A DNA stretch of 64,000 nucleotides from assembly GCA_000218745.1 (NCBI GenBank), contig GL947595.1, positions 343,795 to 407,794 on the forward strand, in the 5' to 3' direction. The position numbers and the translations under genes were made by a program. The notes below the pieces were generated by a model. The model was not told the DNA's origin. It saw only the letters and a program-made list of their open reading frames with translations, and made no database searches. The DNA is from Prochlorococcus marinus bv. HNLC2 (lineage in GTDB: Bacteria; Cyanobacteriota; Cyanobacteriia; PCC-6307; Cyanobiaceae). Below are positions 27,846-37,418 of the stretch, in pieces (position 1 is the first letter of the stretch; each line of letters starts with the position of its first letter).

Positions 27846-28577
27846 ATGGTTTTGGATAAAACAACACTTAAAAGTCTATCAATAAGAGACACAGTTTTAA
27901 TTAATAACTTAAGTCACTCTTATGGTTTAGGAGAGAATAGAAAAAAAGTTCTTGATGGAATTAATATGAATATTAAAAAAAGTGAGGTTGTTTTATTAAA
28001 GGGACCTTCGGGTTGTGGTAAGACTACTCTTTTGACATTAATAGGTGCACTAAGAACTTGCCAGAATGGAAGTCTTAATGTGTTGAGTGAAGAGCTAAAT
28101 GGTGCTTCAAGAAAAGTTAGGCAAAAGCTTAGAAGAAATATAGGTATGATATTTCAAGGCCATAATTTACTTAGATGTTTAACTGCTGAACAAAATGTTC
28201 AAATGGGAGCAGATCTAATAAGAGGACTTACTTATTTACAAAGAAGAGAAATTGCCAGAAGATGGTTATCTGAAGTGGGACTTGAGGAACATCATAGAAA
28301 ATTACCAAGCGATCTTTCTGGAGGACAAAAACAGAGAGTTGCAATAGCAAGGGCTTTGTCTGCGAATCCTAAATTACTTTTAGCTGATGAACCTACATCA
28401 GCTCTTGATAGCGTTACTGGTAGAGAAATTGTTGCTTTGTTAAGAAGGTTAGCAAAGGATCAAAATTGCTCAGTTCTTATGGTTACCCATGACCCTAGAA
28501 TTTCAGATATGGCAGATAGGATTTTAAATATGGAGGATGGAAAGATTTTTAGCACCCATGGTGAGTTAAAATATTAA
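27846..28577 (+). CDS. devA: DevA-type ABC transporter ATP-binding protein
   Basis: The 243-residue ATPase of the exporter has Walker A 'GPSGCGKTTLL', Q-loop 'GMIFQGHNLL', signature 'LSGGQKQRVAIAR', Walker B 'LLLADEPTSALD' and switch 'MVTHDPR'. It belongs to the LolD/MacB-like ABC group, consistent with its DevC-type permease partner. It is the third gene of the devBCA operon. A 49-aa basic protein gene lies 14 bp downstream on the same strand. Confidence 0.92.
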   Translation: MVLDKTTLKSLSIRDTVLINNLSHSYGLGENRKKVLDGINMNIKKSEVVLLKGPSGCGKTTLLTLIGALRTCQNGSLNVLSEELNGASRKVRQKLRRNIGMIFQGHNLLRCLTAEQNVQMGADLIRGLTYLQRREIARRWLSEVGLEEHHRKLPSDLSGGQKQRVAIARALSANPKLLLADEPTSALDSVTGREIVALLRRLAKDQNCSVLMVTHDPRISDMADRILNMEDGKIFSTHGELKY

Positions 28578-28591
28578 AAATAAAAAATTTT

Positions 28592-28741
28592 ATGGCCAAG
28601 AGAAGAAATTTAAAAAAAGAGAAGCAAGAACGAAATCGTGCATATGCAAGAAAGTTCAAGAAAAGAAAATTACGTGGAGAAGTTAGATCAGAGGGGATTA
28701 ACGTTACAGGAACTATTAATAATGGTGGTGCTGCAGATTAA
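28592..28741 (+). CDS. Small basic hypothetical protein (49 aa)
   Basis: The ATG-started frame encodes a strongly basic N-terminal half (MAKRRNLKKEKQERNRAYARKF...) and a neutral tail ending 'INNGGAAD'. The look is that of an RNA- or ribosome-binding peptide, though the start of this protein does not match any ribosomal protein I know. It could be the last gene of the devBCA transcript. Confidence 0.55.
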   Translation: MAKRRNLKKEKQERNRAYARKFKKRKLRGEVRSEGINVTGTINNGGAAD

Positions 28742-28786
28742 TAATTTAGATTGCACTTAATTTTAGGTAATCTATTCCCAATCATT

Positions 28787-29704
28787 ATGAATGTAAGCAT
28801 TGTTATTCCTACCTATAACAGGAAACCTATTCTAATAAAATGTTTGCATGCTTTAGAAAATCAAAAACTTAATAAACTTATTGATTCTTATGAAATTATA
28901 GTTGTAGATGATGGATCTACAGATGGTACGACTGAATGGATAAAAGAAAACCAAAGAAATCTACCTCATGTTGTTTTATATGAGCAAGAACATGGTGGGC
29001 CAGCTCTTGGTAGAAATCTTGGTGTATTAAAATCAACAGGTGATGTTATTATTTTTATAGATAGTGATCTTGTTGTAGTTAATAATTTTATAATTCATCA
29101 TGTTAATAAACTTAATAAATACTGGATTAAAAAAAATAAAAAATGTTTTACTTACGGATCTGTAATAAACACATCTAATTTTCAAAATCCTTTATCAGAG
29201 GATAGCAAGATAACTGATATTTCATTCGCTTATTTTGCAACTGGAAATGTAGCTATTTCTAAGGAACTACTCTTGGATGTAGGCTTGTTTGATACTTCAT
29301 TTAGTCTATATGGATGGGAGGATTTAGAACTTGGTGAAAGATTAAAAAAAATTGGTGTAAAACTAATAAAGTGTCCTGATGCTAAAGGCTTTCACTGGCA
29401 TCCAGCTTTTAATTGTGATCAGATACCACTATTACTGAATAAAGAGATTGAGAGGGCAAAAATGGCCTTAATCTTTTATCAAAAACATAAAAATTTAAGA
29501 GTAAGGTTTATAATTCAATTTACGATTTTCCATAAATTATTATGGAATGTTTTATGTTTAGGTGGATTAATCAATACTAATTTAATATTTCCTTTATTAA
29601 AATTCTTAGTTAAATCAGGTAAAAGTGGAATAGCAATGGAAATTTTAAAATTGCCTCTAAATTATGTTTATGTTAGTGAACTTTATAAATTAAGTAGGAA
29701 ATAA
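28787..29704 (+). CDS. Family 2 glycosyltransferase
   Basis: The 305-residue GT-A enzyme has 'VSIVIPTYNRKPIL' at the start, 'IIVVDDGSTDGT', the metal-binding region 'IFIDSDLVVV', and a catalytic-region 'YGWEDLELGERL'. Two hydrophobic stretches near the C-terminus suggest membrane association. The reading frame extends 12 codons upstream, but the ATG at 28787 begins at the conserved first strand. Sugar donor and acceptor are unknown; cell-surface polysaccharide synthesis is likely. Confidence 0.88.
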   Translation: MNVSIVIPTYNRKPILIKCLHALENQKLNKLIDSYEIIVVDDGSTDGTTEWIKENQRNLPHVVLYEQEHGGPALGRNLGVLKSTGDVIIFIDSDLVVVNNFIIHHVNKLNKYWIKKNKKCFTYGSVINTSNFQNPLSEDSKITDISFAYFATGNVAISKELLLDVGLFDTSFSLYGWEDLELGERLKKIGVKLIKCPDAKGFHWHPAFNCDQIPLLLNKEIERAKMALIFYQKHKNLRVRFIIQFTIFHKLLWNVLCLGGLINTNLIFPLLKFLVKSGKSGIAMEILKLPLNYVYVSELYKLSRK

Positions 29705-29758
29705 CTTTTTCGTTATGAATCTCAATTTGCTATTATAGTTAAGTAAATTTAAACCACA

Positions 29759-29822
29759 CATCTGACAGTTTCGGGTGATTCAATAATAGAATTTCCCGTC
29801 AGATGGAGGCTAACCCGAAACT
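29759..29822 (+). promoter_or_regulatory. rpsB 5' leader with interleaved inverted repeats (possible pseudoknot)
   Basis: CATCTGAC (29759-29766) is inverted at 29798-29805 as GTCAGATG, and AGTTTCGGG (29767-29775) is inverted at 29814-29822 as CCCGAAACT. The order a-b-a'-b' is that of an H-type pseudoknot. GGAGG (29805-29809) lies between a' and b', 21 bases before the rpsB ATG, farther than a usual spacer. An alternative hairpin pairs GGG 29773-29775 with CCC 29795-29797. This suits a translational autoregulation site for S2. Confidence 0.7.
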
Positions 29823-29830
29823 TTTTAAAT

Positions 29831-30535
29831 ATGGCTGTTGTTACTCTTTCCGAAATGATGGAAGCTGGTGCTCATTTTGGGCATCAAACTAGACGTTGGA
29901 ATCCGAAGATGTCTAAATATATATATTGTGCAAGAAATGGTGTTCATATTATAGATCTTGTTAAAACTGCAGTTTGTATGAATGATGCCTACAAATGGGC
30001 TAGATCCGCAGCTAAGAGTGGCAAAAGATTTTTGTTTGTAGGAACTAAAAAACAAGCATCTGACGTAGTTGCTCAAGAGGCATCAAGATGTGGTGCAGCT
30101 TATGTCAATCAAAGATGGTTAGGAGGAATGTTAACCAATTGGACTACTATGAAAGCAAGAATTGAAAGATTAAAAGATTTAGAGAGGATGGAATCTAGTG
30201 GTGCTATAGCAATGCGTCCCAAAAAAGAAGCAGCTGTACTGAGAAGAGAATTAGAGAGATTGCAGAAATATCTTGGTGGACTCAAAAATATGAGAAGGTT
30301 ACCTGATGTAGTTGTTTTGGTTGATCAGCGCAGAGAGACAAATGCTGTGCTTGAAGCACGTAAACTTGATATCTCTCTAGTATCAATGCTTGATACAAAT
30401 TGTGATCCTGATTTATGTGAAGTTCCCATTCCTTGTAATGATGATGCAGTTAGGTCTGTTCAGCTTGTATTAGGTAGGCTTGCTGATGCAATTAATGAAG
30501 GAAGAAAAGGTTCTAATGATCAAAGAAAAAATTAG
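29831..30535 (+). CDS. rpsB: 30S ribosomal protein S2
   Basis: The 234-residue S2 protein has the typical start '[22 protein letters not shown]' and '[12 protein letters not shown]', '[12 protein letters not shown]' and '[11 protein letters not shown]'. It is followed by tsf, the standard bacterial pair. The ATG sits 9 bases after the last base of a structured leader. It is probably autoregulated through that leader. Length is normal and no anomalies were seen. Confidence 0.98.
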   Translation: MAVVTLSEMMEAGAHFGHQTRRWNPKMSKYIYCARNGVHIIDLVKTAVCMNDAYKWARSAAKSGKRFLFVGTKKQASDVVAQEASRCGAAYVNQRWLGGMLTNWTTMKARIERLKDLERMESSGAIAMRPKKEAAVLRRELERLQKYLGGLKNMRRLPDVVVLVDQRRETNAVLEARKLDISLVSMLDTNCDPDLCEVPIPCNDDAVRSVQLVLGRLADAINEGRKGSNDQRKN

Positions 30536-30594
30536 TCAATTTTAATTTACCCTTATATAAAACTTTTTAATACAAATTTCATTCAATTAAAAAC

Positions 30595-31251
30595 ATGTCA
30601 AACATTACAGCAAAATTAGTTAAAGAGCTCCGCGATAAGACAGGAGCTGGAATGATGGACTGCAAAAAAGCATTAAATGAAACAGATGGAGATGTTGAAA
30701 AAGCTATTGAATGGCTTCGAAAGAAAGGGATTGCAAGTGCTGAAAAGAAATCAGGTAGAGTTGCCGCAGAAGGTTCTATTGGTAGCTATATCCACACAGG
30801 ATCAAGAGTTGGAGTTCTTCTTGAATTAAATTGTGAGACTGATTTTGTTGCTAGAGGAGAAATTTTTCAATCTCTTTTAAAGGATGTTGCTATGCAAATA
30901 GCAGCATGTCCTAATGTTGAATATGTTTCAATTGATGAGATACCTAATGAAGTCGTAAAAAAAGAAAAACAGATTGAAATGGGTAGAGATGATTTAGCTG
31001 GTAAACCTGATCAAATCAAAGAAAAAATTGTAGAGGGGAGAATATCAAAAAGATTAAATGAATTAGTCTTATTAGAACAACCTTATATAAAGGATAGCTC
31101 ATTGTCTGTAGAGCAATTAGTTAAAGAAACAGCTGGTAAGATTGGAGAAAATATTAGAATTAGGAGGTTTACAAGATATACCTTGGGAGAAGGTATTGAA
31201 GTTGAGACTGTAGGTTTTGCAGAAGAAGTCGCATCAATAAAATCAAATTAA
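30595..31251 (+). CDS. tsf: Translation elongation factor Ts
   Basis: EF-Ts recharges EF-Tu with GTP. The 218-residue product has the UBA-like N-terminus '[16 protein letters not shown]', the family signature '[10 protein letters not shown]' and the core ending '[15 protein letters not shown]'. It is 59 bp downstream of rpsB. A 358-aa gene of unknown role begins 5 bp after its stop on the same strand. Confidence 0.98.
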   Translation: MSNITAKLVKELRDKTGAGMMDCKKALNETDGDVEKAIEWLRKKGIASAEKKSGRVAAEGSIGSYIHTGSRVGVLLELNCETDFVARGEIFQSLLKDVAMQIAACPNVEYVSIDEIPNEVVKKEKQIEMGRDDLAGKPDQIKEKIVEGRISKRLNELVLLEQPYIKDSSLSVEQLVKETAGKIGENIRIRRFTRYTLGEGIEVETVGFAEEVASIKSN

Positions 31252-31255
31252 AATA

Positions 31256-32332
31256 TTGGATAATTATTTATTTAAAAAATATCAAGAAAAAGCTGATAAC
31301 CAACTTCTACTGATAGAAGATCGAAAATTAAAAATAAGAAAAGATATTTATATGATGTATTTCTTATATTTAAATCGTATTAGGTCAGAATTTTTTAACT
31401 ATATTAGAAAAGCTATTAGTTCTATAGAGGAATCTAAAACTGCAATTAACTTAAGTAAAAAAGAAATGCAATCAATAATAGCAAATGATATTAATCCTTT
31501 GATAAATGAGAGGATGCCCTTTATAACAATAGAACAATTGACCTTAACAAAATACTCCTTTCAAAATAAGTCATTAAAAGTTGATCATTTCCCTGAGAAA
31601 GATCTTGATCTAGATGTCAAATCTTTTTACAAAAAAGATAATAAGACTTATTCATTAAATATTTCTTCTGAATGTAAATACTATAGTTTTTCAGAAGAAT
31701 ATGAATTGAATTCATCAATTAATTTAGATAATTTTAATTTTGAATATCAAAATCTAATTGATTACGGTAATATCATTGATAAGCAAACTTGTGATTCCGT
31801 AAATAATGAGAAAATAATAAATGGAGCATTAAGGGATTTCGATATATTAAAAAATGATCAAGAAAATTATAAAAATATGCAAATTTTTGATGAAATCTCA
31901 AATCTTTTAAATTGGTCTGAGTGGCTAGATTTTTCCTTGTCTTGTCAATTAAAGAAAATAACTTATCAAATTAATAATATTCTATTTTTAAAAAAGATTA
32001 TTAAGAAAAAAATTAGTAGTGAATTTCTTGACTATATTTCGGATAATAATTTTTTAATTGCAAATCCATTTCCATTTGTTAATTTATTTGATTTAAATAA
32101 TAAGGAATGTATTAATTTTGATAATTTTGATAAAAATGCAGATTATTCAAAAATTTATTTCTTAAATTTAAATATTACAGAAATTGAATTTTTTGATATA
32201 AATTTAAATATTATTAGGAATAAGATAACTGATTTAAAATATCAAATGCATTTATTAATCAAGAAAGAAAAATATTGGAATAATAAAAAGTTATATGCTA
32301 AAAGGAATAAATCCATTATAAATAAAATATAA
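31256..32332 (+). CDS. Hypothetical protein between tsf and recG (358 aa)
   Basis: A TTG-started frame of 358 residues begins 5 bp after tsf and ends 17 bp before recG. The protein is rich in Lys, Asn, Ile and Asp, with helices such as 'SIEESKTAINLSKKEMQSI' and a C-terminal 'DLKYQMHLLIKKEKYW'. There is no signal peptide, membrane segment or known motif. I do not recognise the family. It may be specific to marine picocyanobacteria, and its place in the tsf-recG operon is the only context. Confidence 0.7.
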   Translation: MDNYLFKKYQEKADNQLLLIEDRKLKIRKDIYMMYFLYLNRIRSEFFNYIRKAISSIEESKTAINLSKKEMQSIIANDINPLINERMPFITIEQLTLTKYSFQNKSLKVDHFPEKDLDLDVKSFYKKDNKTYSLNISSECKYYSFSEEYELNSSINLDNFNFEYQNLIDYGNIIDKQTCDSVNNEKIINGALRDFDILKNDQENYKNMQIFDEISNLLNWSEWLDFSLSCQLKKITYQINNILFLKKIIKKKISSEFLDYISDNNFLIANPFPFVNLFDLNNKECINFDNFDKNADYSKIYFLNLNITEIEFFDINLNIIRNKITDLKYQMHLLIKKEKYWNNKKLYAKRNKSIINKI

Positions 32333-32348
32333 ATTTCTCTATAGATAA

Positions 32349-34781
32349 TTGAAGCTAAAGGATACTGAAATTGAGAAAATAAAAAATTGGATACGAACTC
32401 TTCAGAAATCTTTAACTTTAGAAACTGAAGCTGAATTTATTAATATTTTAGGAAAAGAAAAATACTTCAATGATTTTTTATACGATTCCTTAAAAACTTT
32501 ATCGAATTTTAAGTTGTCTGAAGAGTATATACATCATCTTAAAAAGTTTTCTCTAAACTACCAAGAATATAATCAATTAGACTTACATCAAAGAAAAAGA
32601 GTAGTAATAGATACTCGAAAGATACTTTTTAAATTAAGCAAAAATTTAGAATCTCCACAACCAAATAAGACTTTATCAAATAAGTTAATGTCTGTTAATT
32701 CAGATATAGAGATCATTAATGGGGTAGGAAAGGTAATAAAGGATAATTTAAATCAATTAGGATTATTTAATATAAATGATTTATTAAAATATTTTCCTAG
32801 AACTTATTTAGATTATACAAATAAAGAAAAAATAATAAATTTGCGCCCTGATAATATATATACATGTAGTGCCTATATTAAAAAATTCTATATTTATAAA
32901 AGTAAAAAAAATAATAATCTTTCTATAATGAATATTATTGTTTTTGATGAAACATCATCAATTAAAATTACAAAATTTTTTTTAGGCCGAAGATTTCGAT
33001 CATATAGTTTTTTCTCAATTCAAAAAGAAAAATTTAAACCTGGATTAAAAGTTGCAATATCTGGAAAAGTTAAATCTTCAGAGTATGGTAGAGCATTTGT
33101 AGACCCTCAAATAGAAATTTTGAATGATAATAATTCTATAAATTTTTCTGGAAAAATTCTTCCTATATACTCTTTGTCTGAATCTATTTCGAATTTTACT
33201 TTTATAAAAACTCTTAAAAAAGTATTGCCTTTTGTAAGTGATTATCAAGATTTTTTGACGAAGAATCAACTTGAGAAATTATCTTTATTTTCCTTGAGTG
33301 AAGCTTTAAAAAATATTCACTTTCCAAGCTCTCAGTTAAGTCTTATAGAATCAAAGAAAAGATTATTATTTGATGAATTATTGCTTTTACAAATAAAATT
33401 TTTATTAAAGAAAAATAAAAGAAATAAATTATTAGTAAGTAATGATTTTTATTTAAAAAGAACTTTACTTGATAAGTATTTAAATAGTCTTCCATTTAAG
33501 CTAACAAAATCTCAAAATAATGTTTTAGAAGAAATAAAAATAGATCTTTCAGGACAAAATCCTATGTCTCGATTACTCCAAGGAGATGTAGGTAGCGGCA
33601 AAACCATAATCGCAATAGCTTCTCTTTTGTATATTGTTGAAAGAGGAAACCAAGGAGCCTTTATGGTTCCTACTGAAGTATTAGCAGAACAACATTATCA
33701 AAATTTATTAAATAATTTAAACTCTATGTTTGTAAATGTGGAGTTACTTACTGGTAATACTTCTCAAAAAAAAAGAAAAGAAATTTTTAGAAATTTAGCA
33801 AATGGTCAAATTAATATACTTGTTGGAACGCATGCATTATTTGAAGAAAAAGTGATTTTTAATTCTCTTGGTATTGTGATTATTGATGAACAACATAGAT
33901 TTGGAGTAAGTCAAAGAAATCGTTTATTAAAAAAAGGTGAAAATGCTCATTTATTATCAATGACAGCCACTCCAATACCAAGAACACTTGCTCTTTCTAT
34001 CTATGGAGATTTAGATGTTAGCCAAATTACTGAATTGCCACCAGGCCGTAAGCCAGTCAAGACTAATATTGTAAGCGAAAAAAAACTTAAAGACTTATAC
34101 GTAAAAGTTGAAAGTGAAATAATAAAAGGCAAACAGGTTTATGTTGTTTTGCCCTTAATAGAAGAATCAGAAAAGTTAAATTTAAATTCAGCTAATAAAG
34201 TTTTCGAATACCTTTCTAAAGAGGTTTTTCAAAAATATAATATTGGTCTTTTGCATGGGAAACTTAATTCATCTGAAAAAAATCAAATTATAGAATTATT
34301 TCTTAAAAATAAAATTAATATATTGGTTTCAACTACTGTAATTGAGGTGGGTATCGATGTACCTAATGCCTCAATAATGATTATTTATAATTCAGAGAGA
34401 TTTGGATTGTCTCAGCTCCATCAATTAAGGGGTAGAGTTGGCCGTGATTCCTATGAATCACATTGTTATTTAGTAACGAATGAGAATAATATTACAACTA
34501 ATAAAAGACTAGAAGTTCTTAAAAAGTCAAACGATGGATTTTTGATAGCAGAAAAGGATTTAGAATTACGTGGTCCTGGCCAAATATTAGGTTACAAACA
34601 ATCTGGACTGCCTGATTTTGTTCTTGATAATTTGCCAAATAATAAAATTCTTATTGATAAAGCAAGGGAAGAGGCTATAAATATTCTTAAAGAGGATCCT
34701 AATTTAGATAAAAATATTATTATAAAAAAGGCTCTTAACGATAATTTAAATAATAAATATACACATGATTTCTTAAATTAA
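32349..34781 (+). CDS. recG: ATP-dependent DNA helicase RecG
   Basis: RecG remodels stalled forks and Holliday junctions. The 810-residue protein has an N-terminal wedge/OB domain with 'GVGKVIKDNLNQLGLFNINDLL', Walker A 'LLQGDVGSGKTIIA', motif II 'IIDEQHRFGVSQR', 'SMTATPIPRTLAL', 'VIEVGIDVPNAS' and 'LHQLRGRVGR'. Start is TTG at 32349. The family length is usually about 690-840 residues. The strong AT bias gives many Asn and Lys residues but all helicase motifs are intact. Confidence 0.96.
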   Translation: MKLKDTEIEKIKNWIRTLQKSLTLETEAEFINILGKEKYFNDFLYDSLKTLSNFKLSEEYIHHLKKFSLNYQEYNQLDLHQRKRVVIDTRKILFKLSKNLESPQPNKTLSNKLMSVNSDIEIINGVGKVIKDNLNQLGLFNINDLLKYFPRTYLDYTNKEKIINLRPDNIYTCSAYIKKFYIYKSKKNNNLSIMNIIVFDETSSIKITKFFLGRRFRSYSFFSIQKEKFKPGLKVAISGKVKSSEYGRAFVDPQIEILNDNNSINFSGKILPIYSLSESISNFTFIKTLKKVLPFVSDYQDFLTKNQLEKLSLFSLSEALKNIHFPSSQLSLIESKKRLLFDELLLLQIKFLLKKNKRNKLLVSNDFYLKRTLLDKYLNSLPFKLTKSQNNVLEEIKIDLSGQNPMSRLLQGDVGSGKTIIAIASLLYIVERGNQGAFMVPTEVLAEQHYQNLLNNLNSMFVNVELLTGNTSQKKRKEIFRNLANGQINILVGTHALFEEKVIFNSLGIVIIDEQHRFGVSQRNRLLKKGENAHLLSMTATPIPRTLALSIYGDLDVSQITELPPGRKPVKTNIVSEKKLKDLYVKVESEIIKGKQVYVVLPLIEESEKLNLNSANKVFEYLSKEVFQKYNIGLLHGKLNSSEKNQIIELFLKNKINILVSTTVIEVGIDVPNASIMIIYNSERFGLSQLHQLRGRVGRDSYESHCYLVTNENNITTNKRLEVLKKSNDGFLIAEKDLELRGPGQILGYKQSGLPDFVLDNLPNNKILIDKAREEAINILKEDPNLDKNIIIKKALNDNLNNKYTHDFLN

Positions 34782-34851
34782 TAGTATAATTAAATTCTTG
34801 ATGTTTTTTATTTTTGTGCAAATATAAAATTATCTCAGATAATTTTTAATT

Positions 34852-35538
34852 TTGAAACCTTGGAATCAAATCCCAATTATTGATAATACGGAGCCATTAA
34901 TATCTATTGAAAAATACTTCAAATTTATTGATCCTCATCCTTATTATAAATTAGGCGCCCCATATAAGAATAAAAGTAAAATTTGGAGTCTCAGAAAGGG
35001 TGTGGTTGATAAATTAATGAATGCTAATAAATTACTTAAAATTATCAATAAGAATTACTCGCTCATTATCTATGATGCATGGAGACCTATTGAGGTGCAG
35101 TCTTTTATGTTTAATAGAGCTTTAGAAACTGAGCTTAATCGTAAAGGTTTAAGCATTTCAAAAGATAAAATTAATAATCATCCTGAGGTCTTAAAAAAGG
35201 TAGAAAGATTTTGGGCCTATCCTGATTTAAATAAAAAATATCCTCCTCCACATTCAACAGGCGCAGCAATAGATTTAACGATAATTGACGGTTCAGGAGA
35301 TTTGATTGATATGGGTTGCGAAATAGATAATTTGGATGGCAAGTCTGTGCCTGATTTTTACAAAAATAGTTCTTCAAAAGATGGAATGCTTTGGAATATT
35401 AGGCGGAATTTACTTAAGAATGTTATGTGTTATTCTGGGTTTTCCCAGCATCCAAATGAATGGTGGCATTTTAGTTATGGTGATCAATTATGGGCATGGC
35501 AAAATGATTTTAAAAAAGCAATTTACGGCAGAATTTAA
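34852..35538 (+). CDS. ddpX: D-alanyl-D-alanine dipeptidase (VanX/DdpX family)
   Basis: This zinc dipeptidase cleaves D-Ala-D-Ala. The 228-residue protein has the zinc motif SxHxxGxAxD as 'HSTGAAIDLT' and the catalytic Glu and His in 'EWWHFSYG', with 'IYDAWRPIEVQ' upstream. Start is TTG. There is no signal peptide, so it acts in the cytoplasm. A role in peptidoglycan dipeptide recycling is inferred; there is no vancomycin-resistance context. It is convergent with sir, 7 bp between ends. Confidence 0.9.
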   Translation: MKPWNQIPIIDNTEPLISIEKYFKFIDPHPYYKLGAPYKNKSKIWSLRKGVVDKLMNANKLLKIINKNYSLIIYDAWRPIEVQSFMFNRALETELNRKGLSISKDKINNHPEVLKKVERFWAYPDLNKKYPPPHSTGAAIDLTIIDGSGDLIDMGCEIDNLDGKSVPDFYKNSSSKDGMLWNIRRNLLKNVMCYSGFSQHPNEWWHFSYGDQLWAWQNDFKKAIYGRI

Positions 35539-35545
35539 TTAAAGA

Positions 35546-37327
35546 TTAATTTGTTAGGAGATCTAAAATAAATGAATCATCATTCTTATTGATGAAATCT
35601 CCAAAGTCTTCTACTGAGGATGTCTTTTTCCACTCAAGTAGTAAGGGCTTTAATGTTTTTTCTAAATCATCGAGCGCCATTCTTTGTAAGTATGGTTTTG
35701 CTAATCTTTGTAGATTTTTGCTCCCTCCTAACCAGACTTGATACTTATTTAGTCCACTACCTACTAGTGCTAGTTCTGCCATGTATGGTCTTGAACATCC
35801 ATTTGGGCAGCCAGTAATCCTAAATAATAATGTTTTATCTATTTCGCACTCTTTAAGTAGATCATCTATTCTCTGAAGTATATCTGGTAATATTCTTTCA
35901 GCTTCAGTCATTGCTAATCCGCATAGTGGAAGTGCTGGGCAAGCTAAAGCATGTCTTTGAATATCATTGATGTCTTCGAGATTTCCATAACCAATCTTTT
36001 TTAAAATATCTTTTACTTTATTTTTATGTTTGTTATGAATATTACATAGTAAAAAATCTTGATTTGGTGTAAGCCTTAAATCTAAATCAAATTCTTCAAC
36101 TAGCTTTCTAATGAATGATTTTTTTTCACCAGCGAGTCTTCCTGAAAGAAGTGGCAAGCCAACAAACCAATGATCTTCATTTTGCTTTTGCCAGCCTAAG
36201 TAGTCTATTAATTTATTTTCAGGTTCCTCTCTGACTGGTTTAATTTCTTTTTTAAAGTATTTTTCGGTTAATATCTCTTTAAACCAAGATATACCTTTAT
36301 CGTGGAGAAGATATTTCATTCTTGCATTTTTTCTAGATTTTCTGTCTCCATAATCTCTTTGGACAGCAACAATACTTTGAACTAATTCAAAAATATCTTT
36401 TTCTTCTACATAACCAAGAGGATCTGCGATCCTTGCAAAAGTTTCTTCATTATTATGAGTTCTCCCCATTCCTCCACCAATATAAAAATTACATCCTTCT
36501 AAAAGACCATCATTATTTGTAAACGCGACAAGTCCTATATCATTTGTAAGCAAGTCTACAGAATTATCTCCTGGAACTGTTACTGCACATTTAAATTTTC
36601 TTGGCAGATAAGTTGATCCATATAACGGTTCATTCTTTATTCCGCTATAAACATTTTTATTAAATTGTAATTTTCTATTAGCTTCTATTTCTTTATCAGG
36701 TTTAATTCTATAAGCCAAGTCACCATCTGCCCAAAGTTCTAGAAATGTTCCTTGAGCAGCAACAGGAGTTAAAAGATCTGCAACTTTAATTGCTAAATCC
36801 CTTGCAATTTTATATTCAGAGGTTTCAAAAGGGGCAGCTGGCGCCATCACATTTCTGTTGATATCTCCACAAGCGGCTAATGTTGAACCCATGGAATTGA
36901 CTATAGTTTTGATTACTGTTTTTAAGTTATCTTTTCTGATTCCATGCATTTGAAAGGCTTGCCTTGTTGTTATCCTCAATGTTCCATTTCCAAGGTTATT
37001 AGATAAATCGTCTAAGCATAAGTATAATTTTCCTGGAATTTCACCCCCGGGGCTCCTAAGCCTGAGCATCATTTGCCAATCTTTAATCCCTGGCTTTCTA
37101 TTCTCTCGATCATCCTGCTGGTAACTTCCATGGAACTTTAGAAGTTGCACTGCATCATTAGTGAAGTGATCACTATCATTCTTTAATTCACTTGCTAGTG
37201 GTTCTTTTAAGAATTGACTACCTTTTTTGAATTCTTCAAATTTTGACACTTCTAACCCATTAGCCAAGCAAACAGTTGGCTTTTTATCCTCTTTTTTCTT
37301 CTTTTTGACTTTTTCGACCTTAATCAC
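35546..37327 (-). CDS. sir: Ferredoxin-dependent sulfite reductase
   Basis: This enzyme reduces sulfite to sulfide for cysteine synthesis, using ferredoxin. The 593-residue protein shows the duplicated nitrite/sulfite reductase fold. The paired cysteine motifs for the coupled [4Fe-4S]-siroheme centre are 'CPALPLCGLAM' and 'GCPNGCSRP'. The N-terminal half has 'TRQAFQMHGI', and 'GGMGRTHNNEETFARIADPLG' is a family signature. Length fits the ferredoxin type and not the NADPH CysI type. It is divergent from glyS, 91 bp apart. Confidence 0.95.
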   Translation of the reverse strand: MIKVEKVKKKKKEDKKPTVCLANGLEVSKFEEFKKGSQFLKEPLASELKNDSDHFTNDAVQLLKFHGSYQQDDRENRKPGIKDWQMMLRLRSPGGEIPGKLYLCLDDLSNNLGNGTLRITTRQAFQMHGIRKDNLKTVIKTIVNSMGSTLAACGDINRNVMAPAAPFETSEYKIARDLAIKVADLLTPVAAQGTFLELWADGDLAYRIKPDKEIEANRKLQFNKNVYSGIKNEPLYGSTYLPRKFKCAVTVPGDNSVDLLTNDIGLVAFTNNDGLLEGCNFYIGGGMGRTHNNEETFARIADPLGYVEEKDIFELVQSIVAVQRDYGDRKSRKNARMKYLLHDKGISWFKEILTEKYFKKEIKPVREEPENKLIDYLGWQKQNEDHWFVGLPLLSGRLAGEKKSFIRKLVEEFDLDLRLTPNQDFLLCNIHNKHKNKVKDILKKIGYGNLEDINDIQRHALACPALPLCGLAMTEAERILPDILQRIDDLLKECEIDKTLLFRITGCPNGCSRPYMAELALVGSGLNKYQVWLGGSKNLQRLAKPYLQRMALDDLEKTLKPLLLEWKKTSSVEDFGDFINKNDDSFILDLLTN

Positions 37328-37418
37328 TAAATGACTAAATAGTATCTCTTTTTATACATTAGCTAAAAGCTTATTTAACTGGTAGTAAATTATAGTTGTA
37401 ATAGTTAAATTTTTATTT

